Positions 26,378 to 36,562 of a stretch of DNA of 55,906 bases are shown one piece after another. The stretch's first letter is position 1; each line of letters starts with the position of its first letter. Made by a program: the position numbers and the translations under genes. Below the pieces are notes generated by a model. It was not told the origin of the DNA, made no database searches, and was given only the letters and a program-made list of their open reading frames with translations. The stretch is from the NCBI GenBank assembly GCA_026400275.1, contig JAPLPK010000193.1, positions 1 through 55,906 of the forward strand, given 5' to 3'. Origin of the DNA: Burkholderiales bacterium. Its GTDB lineage: Bacteria > Pseudomonadota > Gammaproteobacteria > Burkholderiales > Burkholderiaceae_C.

Positions 26378-27664
26378 TCAGAAGCTCTGCGAATACTGCA
26401 GGCCCATGACCCAACCACTGTCCTTGTAAGTGCCATTCAAGGCGCCACGGCCGGCAGCCGCCTGGTTGTTCTGGATCTGCGCGTCCTTCAAGTACAGATA
26501 GGCCAAACCGAAGTCCAACGTGGAGGCTTGGGAGAGCTTCCACTGCGCGCCGGTCGAGAGCCAGATACGGTTGTTGTCCGGCAACGAAGCCAGGCGCGTG
26601 CTGGCACCCTTGACTGGGGTCTGGTCATAGGCCACGCCGTACTTGAACTTCCAGGCATCGCTGTACTTATAGTTGGCACCCACAGCCACGCGCCAGGTGT
26701 CGCGGAACTCGGTATCCAGGGTCTGCGCCACGGTACCTGCGGCAGGGCCCGAAGTGCGCACGATGTCGATCTTCGGAATGCTGCTCCATCCGGTCCAGGA
26801 CAGGTCACCCAGCAACTCCCAGCTCGGGTTTAGCTGGTGCGCCACGCTGGCGATGAAGGTGTCGGGCAAGGTCACGCTGGCCTTGACGTTGGCGCCAATC
26901 GCCGCGTTCACTGCGGCCGACGGGCTGCCACCCGTCAGTGTGCCCGTGAGGTCGTACTTGATCTTGGAGCGATACGACACACCAACCTTGGTTGCAGGCG
27001 CGAGCTTAACAAGCGCACCCACGTTCCAGCCCCAGGCATTGTCGTCAATGCTCAGTGCCAGCGGCGTGTTGCCAGGCAAGCCTGGCGGCACGGTTGGCAC
27101 CACCGCGAGTCGGCGCGAGTAGTCCGCCGTCAGGCGCTGCCAGTTCAGGCCAAAGCCCAAAGAGACAACATCATTGGCCTTCCAGGCGATCGACGGGTTG
27201 ATGTTGTAGGTCTTGACATCGAATTGGTTCGATTGCGCGCTGCCGGTCCAGGGCGACTCATAGTCGGTCTTGGAGCCAAACGGCGCGCCGACGCCGATAC
27301 CGGCGTACAGCCCGTCCTGCAGCTTCCACGACAGGTAGCCGTTGGGTGCCACGCCCCAGTGGCCTGCGTCGCCGCCCGAGCCTGCAGTGGCCAGCGTGCC
27401 GACCGAGGACCCTTGGTTCTGGAACTTGAAGCTGGGCTTGATAGCGGTCGCGCCTATCGAGTATTCGCGGTCTTTGAGCTCGGTCATACCGGCCGGATTG
27501 AAGTAGACCGTACTAGAGTTATCGGCCACCGCCGCAGAGCCGGCATAGGCATTGCCAATGCCGCTGGCGTTTTGCTCCAGCAGTTGGAAGCCCGACGCGC
27601 CGGCGCTACCTGCAAAAAGCGCGGCGATGAGCGCCGATAGATGTTTGAGGTTGTGGGTTTTCAT
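26378..27664 (-). CDS. FadL/OmpP1 family outer-membrane transport protein
   Basis: A 428-residue outer-membrane beta-barrel of the FadL/TodX family that takes up hydrophobic compounds such as fatty acids or aromatics. A signal peptide (cleaved after GSAGA-S, about residue 24) leads to GFQLLEQNASGIGNAYAG and the hatch motif YFNPAGMTEL. The barrel ends with a terminal phenylalanine (QYSQSF). ATG 27664 matches the signal peptide. A longer upstream reading frame is spurious. It has no evident link to the urate genes next to it. Confidence 0.92.
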   Translation of the reverse strand: MKTHNLKHLSALIAALFAGSAGASGFQLLEQNASGIGNAYAGSAAVADNSSTVYFNPAGMTELKDREYSIGATAIKPSFKFQNQGSSVGTLATAGSGGDAGHWGVAPNGYLSWKLQDGLYAGIGVGAPFGSKTDYESPWTGSAQSNQFDVKTYNINPSIAWKANDVVSLGFGLNWQRLTADYSRRLAVVPTVPPGLPGNTPLALSIDDNAWGWNVGALVKLAPATKVGVSYRSKIKYDLTGTLTGGSPSAAVNAAIGANVKASVTLPDTFIASVAHQLNPSWELLGDLSWTGWSSIPKIDIVRTSGPAAGTVAQTLDTEFRDTWRVAVGANYKYSDAWKFKYGVAYDQTPVKGASTRLASLPDNNRIWLSTGAQWKLSQASTLDFGLAYLYLKDAQIQNNQAAAGRGALNGTYKDSGWVMGLQYSQSF

Positions 27665-27794
27665 CGTGTCTCCAAATTTGTTAATAATTGTGTCTGGTTT
27701 ATGTCCCAGGCATGACACTGTACCAACGGAGATAAGCCACACAAAGCGTATCCGGGCTGTCAATGTCACCTGCGGAACAGCAGCAGAGCACGCG

Positions 27795-27915
27795 AAGCCG
27801 GGCTGCACGCTGATCTGCAGGCTGAAGTCGCACGCCAAGCGCGCCGACAAACGGCGGGACCTGGAAGACCTGCGCAGCGCCACCAGTCGATTGCGCGCAA
27901 GCTGGCGGACTGCGC
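27795..27915 (+). pseudogene. Decayed second copy of the M20 gene 3' end
   Basis: The bases from 27821 repeat 26172-26264 with about ten differences and one base lost in roughly 90. The copy translates as KSHAKRADKRRDLEDLRSAT against ESHAKRADERLDLEDLRRAT in the intact gene. Further left the match fades, with GAAGCCGG still shared. It has no start, is out of frame after the deletion and is in the same direction as the M20 gene, with the FadL gene lying between the two copies. It looks like the leftover of a duplicated or related gene. Confidence 0.8.
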
Positions 27916-28042
27916 GCACCAACCGCATAACCCCATACACGCTTCGCATAACTTTTCGCAGCGTAAGTAGGCTCCACAATGTTTATGGCCTGTAGCTTGC
28001 GTTAGGCTTGCCTTTCATAAAAATTCTTCGAGGACACAATCA

Positions 28043-30355
<2,313 letters not shown>

Positions 30356-30393
30356 GTGCCAACGCCCCTCGGGCAACCGAGGGCCTCAAAGGA

Positions 30394-30417
30394 CGCACCT
30401 ACACGGTGCGTTTTTTT
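30394..30417 (+). terminator. Terminator after maeB
   Basis: Stem CGCACC / GGTGCG with loop TACAC followed by seven Ts. A second small stem (CCTCGG..CCGAGG) precedes it. Confidence 0.88.
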
Positions 30418-30474
30418 ATGGGCTTGGGCACCTTTTTTGCTCTAATGCAGGAAACCTCTGTTTCTGGAGCCCCC

Positions 30475-31518
30475 ATGACCCAACGCGTCTTTTTGCAGTC
30501 TGCCCTGGCCTGCGCCGTCTTGCTGGCCACCGTGCCGGTATTTGCCCAGACCACGCCCATCAAATTCCAGCTGGACTGGCGTTTTGAAGGCCCTGCCGCC
30601 CTGTTCCTCACCCCCGCAGCCAAGGGCTATTTCAAGGACGCCAAGCTGGACGTAACCATTGATGCTGGCAACGGATCGGGAGGCGCCGTCACCCGCGTAG
30701 CATCGGGCGCCTACGACATGGGCTTTGCGGACATGGCCGCGCTGATGGAATTCCACGCCAACAACCCCGACGCAGCCAACAAGCCCGTCGCCGTGATGAT
30801 GGTCTACGCAGACACACCGGCATCCGTGATGGTGCTGAAGAAGTCCGGCATCAAGACCCCTGCCGACCTCAGCGGCAAAAAGCTGGGTGCCCCGGTGTTC
30901 GACGCAGGCCGCCGCGCCTTCCCCATCTTCGCCAAGGCCAACAACATCACCGGCGTGCAATGGACCAGCATGGACCCACCGTTGCGCGAAACAATGCTGG
31001 TACGCGGCGACGTGGACGCCATCACCGGCTTCACCTTCACCTCGCTGCTGAACCTGGAAGCGCGCGGCACCCAGGCCGCCGACGTGCTGGTCCTGCCCTA
31101 CCCGCAGTTCGGCGTGAAGCTGTACGGCAACGCCATCATCGCCTCGCCCAAGCTGGTCAAAGAGAACCCGGCCGCCGTCAAAGCCTTTTTGCAGGCTTTT
31201 GCCAGGGGCATGAAGGACGTGATCGCCAAGCCTGCCGCCGCGATTGAGGACGTGAAAGCCCGCGACGGCATCATCAACAGCGCGCTGGAATTGCGCCGCC
31301 TGAACATGGCCATCGACACTGCGATCAACACCCCCAACGCCCACGCCGAAGGCTTTGGCAAAACCACGCCGCCACGCCTGTCGCTGATGGCCTCGCAGGT
31401 GTCCGACGCCTTTGCCACCAAGACCCGCGTCAACCCGGACGCGGTGTGGAACGCCTGCGCAGATAAAACCTGCGCTAGCGGCCTATTTCTTATAAATTTG
31501 TGCAAACACCTTTTGTAG
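30475..31518 (+). CDS. NitT/TauT-type ABC transporter substrate-binding protein
   Basis: A periplasmic binding protein of 347 residues, NMT1/THI5-like, with a signal peptide ending VPVFAQ-T (about residue 22). FQLDWRFEGPAALFLTPAAKGYF, GNGSGGAVTRVASGAYDMGFAD and KLGAPVFDAGRRAFPIF are the family landmarks. The last 20 or so residues (from NACADKTCASGL on) are encoded by a palindromic repeat copy that has replaced the native C-terminus. The stop lies 19 bases inside the ATPase gene. Substrate is unknown; sulfonate, nitrate, or a pyrimidine precursor are all possible for this family. Confidence 0.88.
   Translation: MTQRVFLQSALACAVLLATVPVFAQTTPIKFQLDWRFEGPAALFLTPAAKGYFKDAKLDVTIDAGNGSGGAVTRVASGAYDMGFADMAALMEFHANNPDAANKPVAVMMVYADTPASVMVLKKSGIKTPADLSGKKLGAPVFDAGRRAFPIFAKANNITGVQWTSMDPPLRETMLVRGDVDAITGFTFTSLLNLEARGTQAADVLVLPYPQFGVKLYGNAIIASPKLVKENPAAVKAFLQAFARGMKDVIAKPAAAIEDVKARDGIINSALELRRLNMAIDTAINTPNAHAEGFGKTTPPRLSLMASQVSDAFATKTRVNPDAVWNACADKTCASGLFLINLCKHLL
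31452..31499 (+). repeat. Palindromic repeat, copy F, 5'-truncated, in the binding protein gene
   Basis: GCCTGCGCAGATAAAACCTGCGCTAGCGGCCTATTTCTTATAAATTT, in order, fits the right three quarters of the consensus; the TAGCT left arm is missing. It encodes the tail of the substrate-binding protein and runs directly into the GTG start of the ATPase gene. Confidence 0.8.
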
Positions 31519-32303
31519 ACTTCTCGGCCGTCTGGCTGGCCTATAACGACACACTGCTGGCGCAGAACCAGTTTGCTGTCGAGGCCATTGACCTGCAGGT
31601 CAGCCAGGGCGAATTCATCGCCATCGTTGGCCCGTCTGGCTGCGGCAAGTCCACCTTCATGAAGCTGGCCACCGGGCTGAAGATGCCGTCCAAGGGCCGC
31701 ATCCGCATCGACGGCCAGCCGGTCACCGGCCCGCTGAAGATTTCCGGCATGGCCTTCCAGGCGCCGTCGCTGCTGCCCTGGCGCACAACGGTGGACAACG
31801 TGCTGCTGCCGCTGGAGATCGTCGAGCCCTACCGCTCGAACTTCAAGACCAAGCGCAAAGAGTATGTGGAGCGCGCCCGTGCGCTGCTGCAGAAGGTCGG
31901 CCTGGCCGGCTATGAAGACAAGTTCCCCTGGCAGCTGTCGGGCGGCATGCAGCAGCGCGCCAGCATCTGCCGCGCCTTAATCCACCAGCCCAAGATGCTG
32001 CTGCTGGACGAGCCCTTTGGCGCGCTAGACGCCTTTACCCGCGAAGAGCTGTGGTGCATCTTGCGCGACCTGTGGACCGAGCAGCGCTTCAACGTGATCC
32101 TGGTCACCCACGACCTGCGCGAAAGCGTGTTCCTGGTCGACACGGTCTACGTGATGGGCAAAAGCCCGGGCCGCTTCATCGTCAAAAAGCAGATTGAGTT
32201 GCCCCGCCCGCGCGAACTGGAGTTGACCTACACCCCCGCATTCAGCGACATCGTGCACGAGTTGCGCGGCCACATCGGCAGCATACGAAAGACCTCGCCA
32301 TGA
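31500..32303 (+). CDS. NitT/TauT-type ABC transporter ATPase
   Basis: An ABC ATPase of 267 residues. Walker A is GPSGCGKST near residue 43, signature LSGGMQQRA near 142, Walker B LLLLDEPFGALDAFT and H-loop LVTHDLRESVFL. The TauB/SsuB-type SGGMQQR and DEPFGALD fit a NitT/TauT importer. It starts with GTG directly after the repeat copy F, so its ribosome site is made of repeat sequence. It overlaps the permease gene by 4 bases. Confidence 0.88.
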   Translation: MQTPFVDFSAVWLAYNDTLLAQNQFAVEAIDLQVSQGEFIAIVGPSGCGKSTFMKLATGLKMPSKGRIRIDGQPVTGPLKISGMAFQAPSLLPWRTTVDNVLLPLEIVEPYRSNFKTKRKEYVERARALLQKVGLAGYEDKFPWQLSGGMQQRASICRALIHQPKMLLLDEPFGALDAFTREELWCILRDLWTEQRFNVILVTHDLRESVFLVDTVYVMGKSPGRFIVKKQIELPRPRELELTYTPAFSDIVHELRGHIGSIRKTSP

Positions 32304-33067
32304 ACGCCAAGACCCTGGAACGCTGGTCGCCCTGGGTGCTGCTGGTCGCCATCGTGCTGCTGTGGCAGGCCATCTGCAGCGCCTTCGACCTGTCGGAATT
32401 CATCTTCCCCAGCCCCTGGCGCATCGCCACCCAGCTGGTCGAATTCAAGGGCCCGATTGCCGCCCACGCCTGGCGCACCTACTGGGTGACGATGGCGGGC
32501 TTTGGCCTGGCGATCGTAGTGGGGGTGCTCTTGGGTTTTGTGGTCGGCAGCTCGCGCCTGGCCTACGCCGCCATCTGCCCGCTGATGACGGCCTTCAACG
32601 CCCTGCCCAAGGCGGCCTTCGTGCCTATTCTGGTGGTGTGGTTTGGCATTGGCACCGGGCCGGCCATCCTGACGGCGTTCCTGATCAGCTTCTTCCCCAT
32701 CATGGTGAACATCGCCACCGGCCTGGCGACGCTGGAGCCCGAGCTGGAAGACGTGCTGCGCGTACTGGGCGCCAAGCGCTGGGACGTGCTGGTCAAGGTA
32801 GGCCTGCCGCGCTCCATGCCCTACTTCTTCGGCTCGCTGAAGGTGGCGATCACGCTGGCATTTGTGGGCACCACGGTGTCGGAGATGACCGCCGCCAATG
32901 AGGGCATTGGCTACCTGCTGATCTCGGCCGGCTCCAGCATGCAAATGGGCCTGGCGTTCGCCGGCCTGATGGTGGTGGGCGCCATGGCCATGGCGATGTA
33001 CGAGCTGTTCAGCTTTGTCGAAAAACACACCACCGGCTGGGCGCACCGAGGCTCACAAAACGAATGA
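32300..33067 (+). CDS. NitT/TauT-type ABC transporter permease
   Basis: An inner-membrane permease of 255 residues with six hydrophobic segments and the BPD_transp_1 EAA-like loop (VLRVLGAKRWDVLVKVGLPRSMPYFFGSLK near residue 150-180). It pairs with the ATPase, whose stop overlaps the permease ATG. It is the last gene of the three-gene operon, and no terminator hairpin stands out after it. Confidence 0.9.
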   Translation: MNAKTLERWSPWVLLVAIVLLWQAICSAFDLSEFIFPSPWRIATQLVEFKGPIAAHAWRTYWVTMAGFGLAIVVGVLLGFVVGSSRLAYAAICPLMTAFNALPKAAFVPILVVWFGIGTGPAILTAFLISFFPIMVNIATGLATLEPELEDVLRVLGAKRWDVLVKVGLPRSMPYFFGSLKVAITLAFVGTTVSEMTAANEGIGYLLISAGSSMQMGLAFAGLMVVGAMAMAMYELFSFVEKHTTGWAHRGSQNE

Positions 33068-33216
33068 GAACGGTTTGCACGGCAGTAGCAGAGTTAAACC
33101 GCCGGGCATTGATTTTCGTCAGTAGCCTCATGGCCTGATGTGCGTATGCTGCGACTGCCGTTGCTATTGACGGCAGCCGTCCGCACTTTTTAAGCGGGCG
33201 CTCATAAGGAAACCCC

Positions 33217-33519
33217 ATGAAGACCCAACGACGCGTATTTTTGATGGCAGTCGCCGCCGGCGGAGCCGCACTGAGCACTTTGGCACGCGCCCAAGCCAAG
33301 GTCGATGACAAAGACCCCCAGGCTGCCGCACTCGGTTATGTGACCGACGGCACCAAGGCTGACGTGAAGAAATACCCCAAGTACGCCGCCGGCCAAAACT
33401 GCGGCAGCTGCGCCCTGTACCAAGGCAAGGCCGGCGACGCCACCGGTGCCTGCCCGCTGTTCGCTGGCAAAGTGGTCGCAGCCAAGGGCTGGTGCAGCGC
33501 CTGGGCCAAGAAGGGTTAA
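33217..33519 (+). CDS. High-potential iron-sulfur protein (HiPIP)
   Basis: A periplasmic electron carrier of 100 residues with a single [4Fe-4S] cluster. A twin-arginine signal (RR at 5-6, then VFLMAVAAGGAALS) precedes the mature part. The four cluster ligands are C62, C65, C79 and C93 in the HiPIP spacing (NCGSCALY, GACPLF, GWCSAW). AAGGAAA sits before the ATG. HiPIPs serve photosynthetic or respiratory chains in many betaproteobacteria. The gene stands directly upstream of the photolyase group. Confidence 0.95.
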   Translation: MKTQRRVFLMAVAAGGAALSTLARAQAKVDDKDPQAAALGYVTDGTKADVKKYPKYAAGQNCGSCALYQGKAGDATGACPLFAGKVVAAKGWCSAWAKKG

Positions 33520-33528
33520 TTCCGCTCC

Positions 33529-33684
33529 ATGCCACCTACCTCGTTCAAAGGCAACAAACAGTCCTTGCCGAGCAAACTCTGCGCAGCCTGTGGCCGCACC
33601 ATGACCTGGCGTAAACGCTGGGCCAAGACCTGGGACGAGGTGAAGTACTGTTCAGACGCCTGCCGCAAGGCAAAAAATGCTTAG
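33529..33684 (+). CDS. DUF2256 zinc-finger-like mini-protein
   Basis: A 51-residue protein of the DUF2256 family. It has a CAAC pair (C18, C21), GRTMTWRKRWAKTWDEVKYCS and a second CxxxC pair (C41, C45), which suggests a zinc site. DUF2256 genes are often found beside photolyase-related genes, as here: its last 8 bases overlap the start of the Fe-S photolyase gene. The function is unknown; nucleic-acid binding is an inference from the basic, tryptophan-rich centre. Confidence 0.88.
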   Translation: MPPTSFKGNKQSLPSKLCAACGRTMTWRKRWAKTWDEVKYCSDACRKAKNA

Positions 33685-35248
33685 GCACCTGGTGCTTGTG
33701 CTGGGCGACCAGCTGAACCTGGACTCTTCGGCTTTCGATGGCTTCGACCCCGCGCAGGACGCGGTGTGGATGGCCGAGGTGGCCGAAGAGTCCACCCACA
33801 TCTGGTCCAGCAAGCAGCGCATCGCGCTCTTCCTGGCCGCCATGCGCCACTTTGCGCAGGCCCTGCAAACCGCAGGTCGGCCACTGCACTACACCCACCT
33901 GGACGACCCAGACAACCACGGCAGCCTGGCAGCCGAACTACAGCTTGCTATAGAAAAACTAGCGCCTAGCGCAATCATTCTGTGCGCCCCAGGCGATTTT
34001 CGTGTTTTTAAATCTGTCCAGGCCGTAGTCCGGCAAGCCAGCATCCCCCTGGACGTGCGCGACGACCGGCACTTCTACGCCACCGTGCGCGAGTTCGCCG
34101 CCCACGCCAAAGACCGCAAGACCATTCGCCTCGAATACTTCTACCGCGCCCTGCGCAAACAGCACGGCGTGCTGATGGAAGGCGACCAGCCCGCAGGCGG
34201 CCAGTGGAACTTCGACGCCGAGAACCGCGAAGCCTTTGGCAAGGCTGGCCCCGGCGCCGTGCCACCCCGCAGCACCTTCGCGCCCGATGCAAGCACCCAG
34301 GAAGTCATTGCCCTGGTCAACAACCGCTTTGCCAGCCACCCCGGCACGCTGGACAGCTTTGCCTGGCCCGTCACGCGCGCGCAGGCACTGCAGTCGCTGG
34401 ACGCGTTCATCCAACAGCGCCTGCCGCTGTTCGGCCGCTACCAGGACGCGCTGTGGCCGGGCGAGGCCTGGCTCTACCACTCGCACATCTCCGCCGCGCT
34501 GAACCTCAAGCTGCTGGACCCGCGCGAGGTGGTGGCCGCCGCCGTAGCGGCTTATGAAACCGGCCACGCACCGCTGGCCTGTGTTGAAGGCTTTGTGCGC
34601 CAGATCCTGGGCTGGCGCGAATACGTGCGCGGCATCTACTGGACGCAAATGCCCGGCTACGCCGAGCGCAATGCGCTGCAGGCACACGAACCCCTGCCCG
34701 CCTGGTACTGGACCGGCCAGACCGACATGGCCTGCCTGCGCGACGCCATCACCCAAACCCTGGCCCACGGCTACGCCCACCACATCCAGCGCCTGATGGT
34801 CACCGGCCTGTTCGCCCTGCTGCTGGGCGTGGAGCCACAGCAGGTGCACGCTTGGTATTTGTCGGTCTACGTCGATGCGGTGGAATGGGTAGAGCTGCCG
34901 AACACCCTGGGCATGGCGATGTATGCCGACGGTGGGCTGATGGCCAGCAAGCCCTACATCGCCACCGGCAAATACATCGAGCGCATGGGCAGCAAGCAGC
35001 ACTGCGCCAGCTGCCGGTACGACCCTGCCCAGCGCGAAGGTGAGCGGGCCTGCCCCTACACCACGCTGTACTGGGACTTTCTGGCGCGCCACGAAAAGCT
35101 GCTGGCCGCCAACCCGCGCATGGCCTTGCAGGTCAAAAACCTGGCCCGGCTGAGCGACGCGCAAAAGCAGGCCGTCGCCGAGCGCGCCGCCGCTATACGC
35201 GATGGCACTGTGGGGGTAAATAGCGCAGCGGCCCGCCATGGCATTTAG
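33677..35248 (+). CDS. Iron-sulfur photolyase/cryptochrome (PF04244, PhrB type)
   Basis: A 523-residue FeS-BCP family flavoprotein, related to the Agrobacterium (6-4) photolyase PhrB. LVLGDQLNL opens the N-terminal antenna domain, and the FAD domain has WREYVRGIYW and YADGGLMASKPYIATGKYIERM. The four [4Fe-4S] cysteines C353, C443, C446 and C459 match PhrB C350, C438, C441 and C454 in spacing. A stretch near residues 91-112 (LAIEKLAPSAIILCAPGDFRVF) is encoded by a repeat-like sequence. Repair of (6-4) DNA lesions by light is the likely role. Confidence 0.92.
   Translation: MLRHLVLVLGDQLNLDSSAFDGFDPAQDAVWMAEVAEESTHIWSSKQRIALFLAAMRHFAQALQTAGRPLHYTHLDDPDNHGSLAAELQLAIEKLAPSAIILCAPGDFRVFKSVQAVVRQASIPLDVRDDRHFYATVREFAAHAKDRKTIRLEYFYRALRKQHGVLMEGDQPAGGQWNFDAENREAFGKAGPGAVPPRSTFAPDASTQEVIALVNNRFASHPGTLDSFAWPVTRAQALQSLDAFIQQRLPLFGRYQDALWPGEAWLYHSHISAALNLKLLDPREVVAAAVAAYETGHAPLACVEGFVRQILGWREYVRGIYWTQMPGYAERNALQAHEPLPAWYWTGQTDMACLRDAITQTLAHGYAHHIQRLMVTGLFALLLGVEPQQVHAWYLSVYVDAVEWVELPNTLGMAMYADGGLMASKPYIATGKYIERMGSKQHCASCRYDPAQREGERACPYTTLYWDFLARHEKLLAANPRMALQVKNLARLSDAQKQAVAERAAAIRDGTVGVNSAAARHGI
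33947..34013 (+). repeat. Palindromic repeat, copy G, inside the Fe-S photolyase gene
   Basis: TGCTATAGAAAAACTAGCGCCTAGCGCAATCATTCTGTGCGCCCCAGGC then GATTTTCGTGTTTTTAAAT follows the consensus with a few changes. The encoded residues still align with the usual GD/E-R segment of the family, so the copy either fell in a tolerant place or the similarity is partly chance. Confidence 0.5.
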
Positions 35249-35251
35249 GGG

Positions 35252-36562
35252 GTGTTAGCGTCACGGTCCTTCGACGTATTGGCTGACATGACGCTCCACT
35301 CCCCCACCTTGGCAAGGGCACAGGCCCATATGCAGACCGTGCGCCCTGCCGACTATGCGCGCAGCCGCAATGCCATAGACGGTGCCGTGACCGGCTTGTC
35401 GCCGTACATCACCCACGGCCTCCTCACCCTGCCCGAGGTGCTGGCCAGCGTGGCCGCGCAGCACAGGCTGGACATGCAGCACAAATTCGTTTTCCAGCTG
35501 GGCTGGCGCGAGTACTTTCAGCATGCGTGGGGGCACCGGGGCGCAGGCATCTTGCAGTCGCTGCATGCTGGCCCGCTGCCCGACAGCAGCTACGCCAGCG
35601 AAGTACCCGCAGACATCCGCCAGGCGCGCACAGGCATACCCGCCATCGACACCGCAGTGCGCACGCTGTATGCCACAGGCTACCTGCACAACCATGCGCG
35701 CTTGTGGCTGGCCAGCTACGTGGTGCACATCCGCAAAGTGCATTGGCGCGCCGGCGCGGACTGGATGGTTGCCCACCTGCTAGACGGCAACCTGGCCAGC
35801 AACCACCTGAGCTGGCAGTGGGTGGCGGGCACTGGCAGCAGCAAGCCCTATCTATTCAACGCCGAGAACGTGGCCAAATTTGCCCCACCCGACTGGCATA
35901 GCCCGGGCAGCCTGATCGACACGTCTTACGAAGCGCTGGACACCATCGCCCGCAACCCCCTAGCCCTGGTGGAACCTTCAAATGTCCAGGGTACGGACGA
36001 GCCAGCGCTGTCGCACACCCCACCAGACGCCACTGCACCCGATGCAGCACTGGTCGCTGGCCGCGACGTCTGGCTGGTCCACCCGTGGGCGCTGCGCCTG
36101 CCGCCGGATCTGCCGGCTGGCACGCTGTGCATCGGCATCTACCTTGCAGAATTTCATAGCACCTGGCCCTGGAGCCACCTGCGCTGGAGCTTTGTCAGCA
36201 CCCGCATGGCCGAGCTGACCGACCTGCGCTGGCACGCCGACACCGCCGCGCTGCAACAGGCCCTGCGCGGCGCGCGTTCGGTGCGCACCGTGGCCGACCC
36301 GCATATTGATTTGGGCGCCATCGCCCAGGTGCAGCCAGCACCCACCCTGTTCGCCGAAGTGGCCCACCCATGCACCTCGTTCTCCCAGTGGTGGACGCGC
36401 AGCACCCGCAGCACCCCGCATTTGCACGACCTGCCCGGCTTGGCCGGCCTGTCGGCAGGCCCCTTGTTTGACCCTCCCCCAGAAAGAGACGCCCATGACG
36501 ACACCCACAACCTCCCCCCAGATAGCCCTGGTGACCGGCGCCCGCGGTGGCATCGGTCGTGA
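35252..36562 (+). CDS. Short photolyase-like FAD protein with extra C-terminal domain
   Basis: A 436-residue protein that has only the FAD-binding half of a photolyase at its N-terminus (about residues 20-225: SRNAIDGAVTGLSPYITHGLL, WREYFQHAW, NHARLWLASYVVHIRKVHWRAGADW, LASNHLSWQWVAGTGSSKPYLFN). The usual N-terminal antenna domain is absent. After a linker (about 235-265), residues 268-350 form a new region, VWLVHPWALRLPPDLPAGTLCIGIYLAEF, with a beta-alpha-beta look and a conserved-looking WSHLRWSFV. This may be a displaced antenna domain. It starts with GTG 3 bases after the Fe-S photolyase stop; ATG 35288 is an alternative. Its 3' end overlaps the SDR gene by 68 bases. Confidence 0.8.
   Translation: MLASRSFDVLADMTLHSPTLARAQAHMQTVRPADYARSRNAIDGAVTGLSPYITHGLLTLPEVLASVAAQHRLDMQHKFVFQLGWREYFQHAWGHRGAGILQSLHAGPLPDSSYASEVPADIRQARTGIPAIDTAVRTLYATGYLHNHARLWLASYVVHIRKVHWRAGADWMVAHLLDGNLASNHLSWQWVAGTGSSKPYLFNAENVAKFAPPDWHSPGSLIDTSYEALDTIARNPLALVEPSNVQGTDEPALSHTPPDATAPDAALVAGRDVWLVHPWALRLPPDLPAGTLCIGIYLAEFHSTWPWSHLRWSFVSTRMAELTDLRWHADTAALQQALRGARSVRTVADPHIDLGAIAQVQPAPTLFAEVAHPCTSFSQWWTRSTRSTPHLHDLPGLAGLSAGPLFDPPPERDAHDDTHNLPPDSPGDRRPRWHRS

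Noticed and set aside
27665-27979. N-terminal extension of the FadL gene
   Set aside because: The signal peptide starts at 27664, and the extension reads through the decayed M20 copy.
27985-28022. Possible further copy of the palindromic repeat before maeB (GTAGCTTGCGTTAGGC)
   Set aside because: Only the TAGCT and T-rich end match; the GCGC core and its partner arm are missing.
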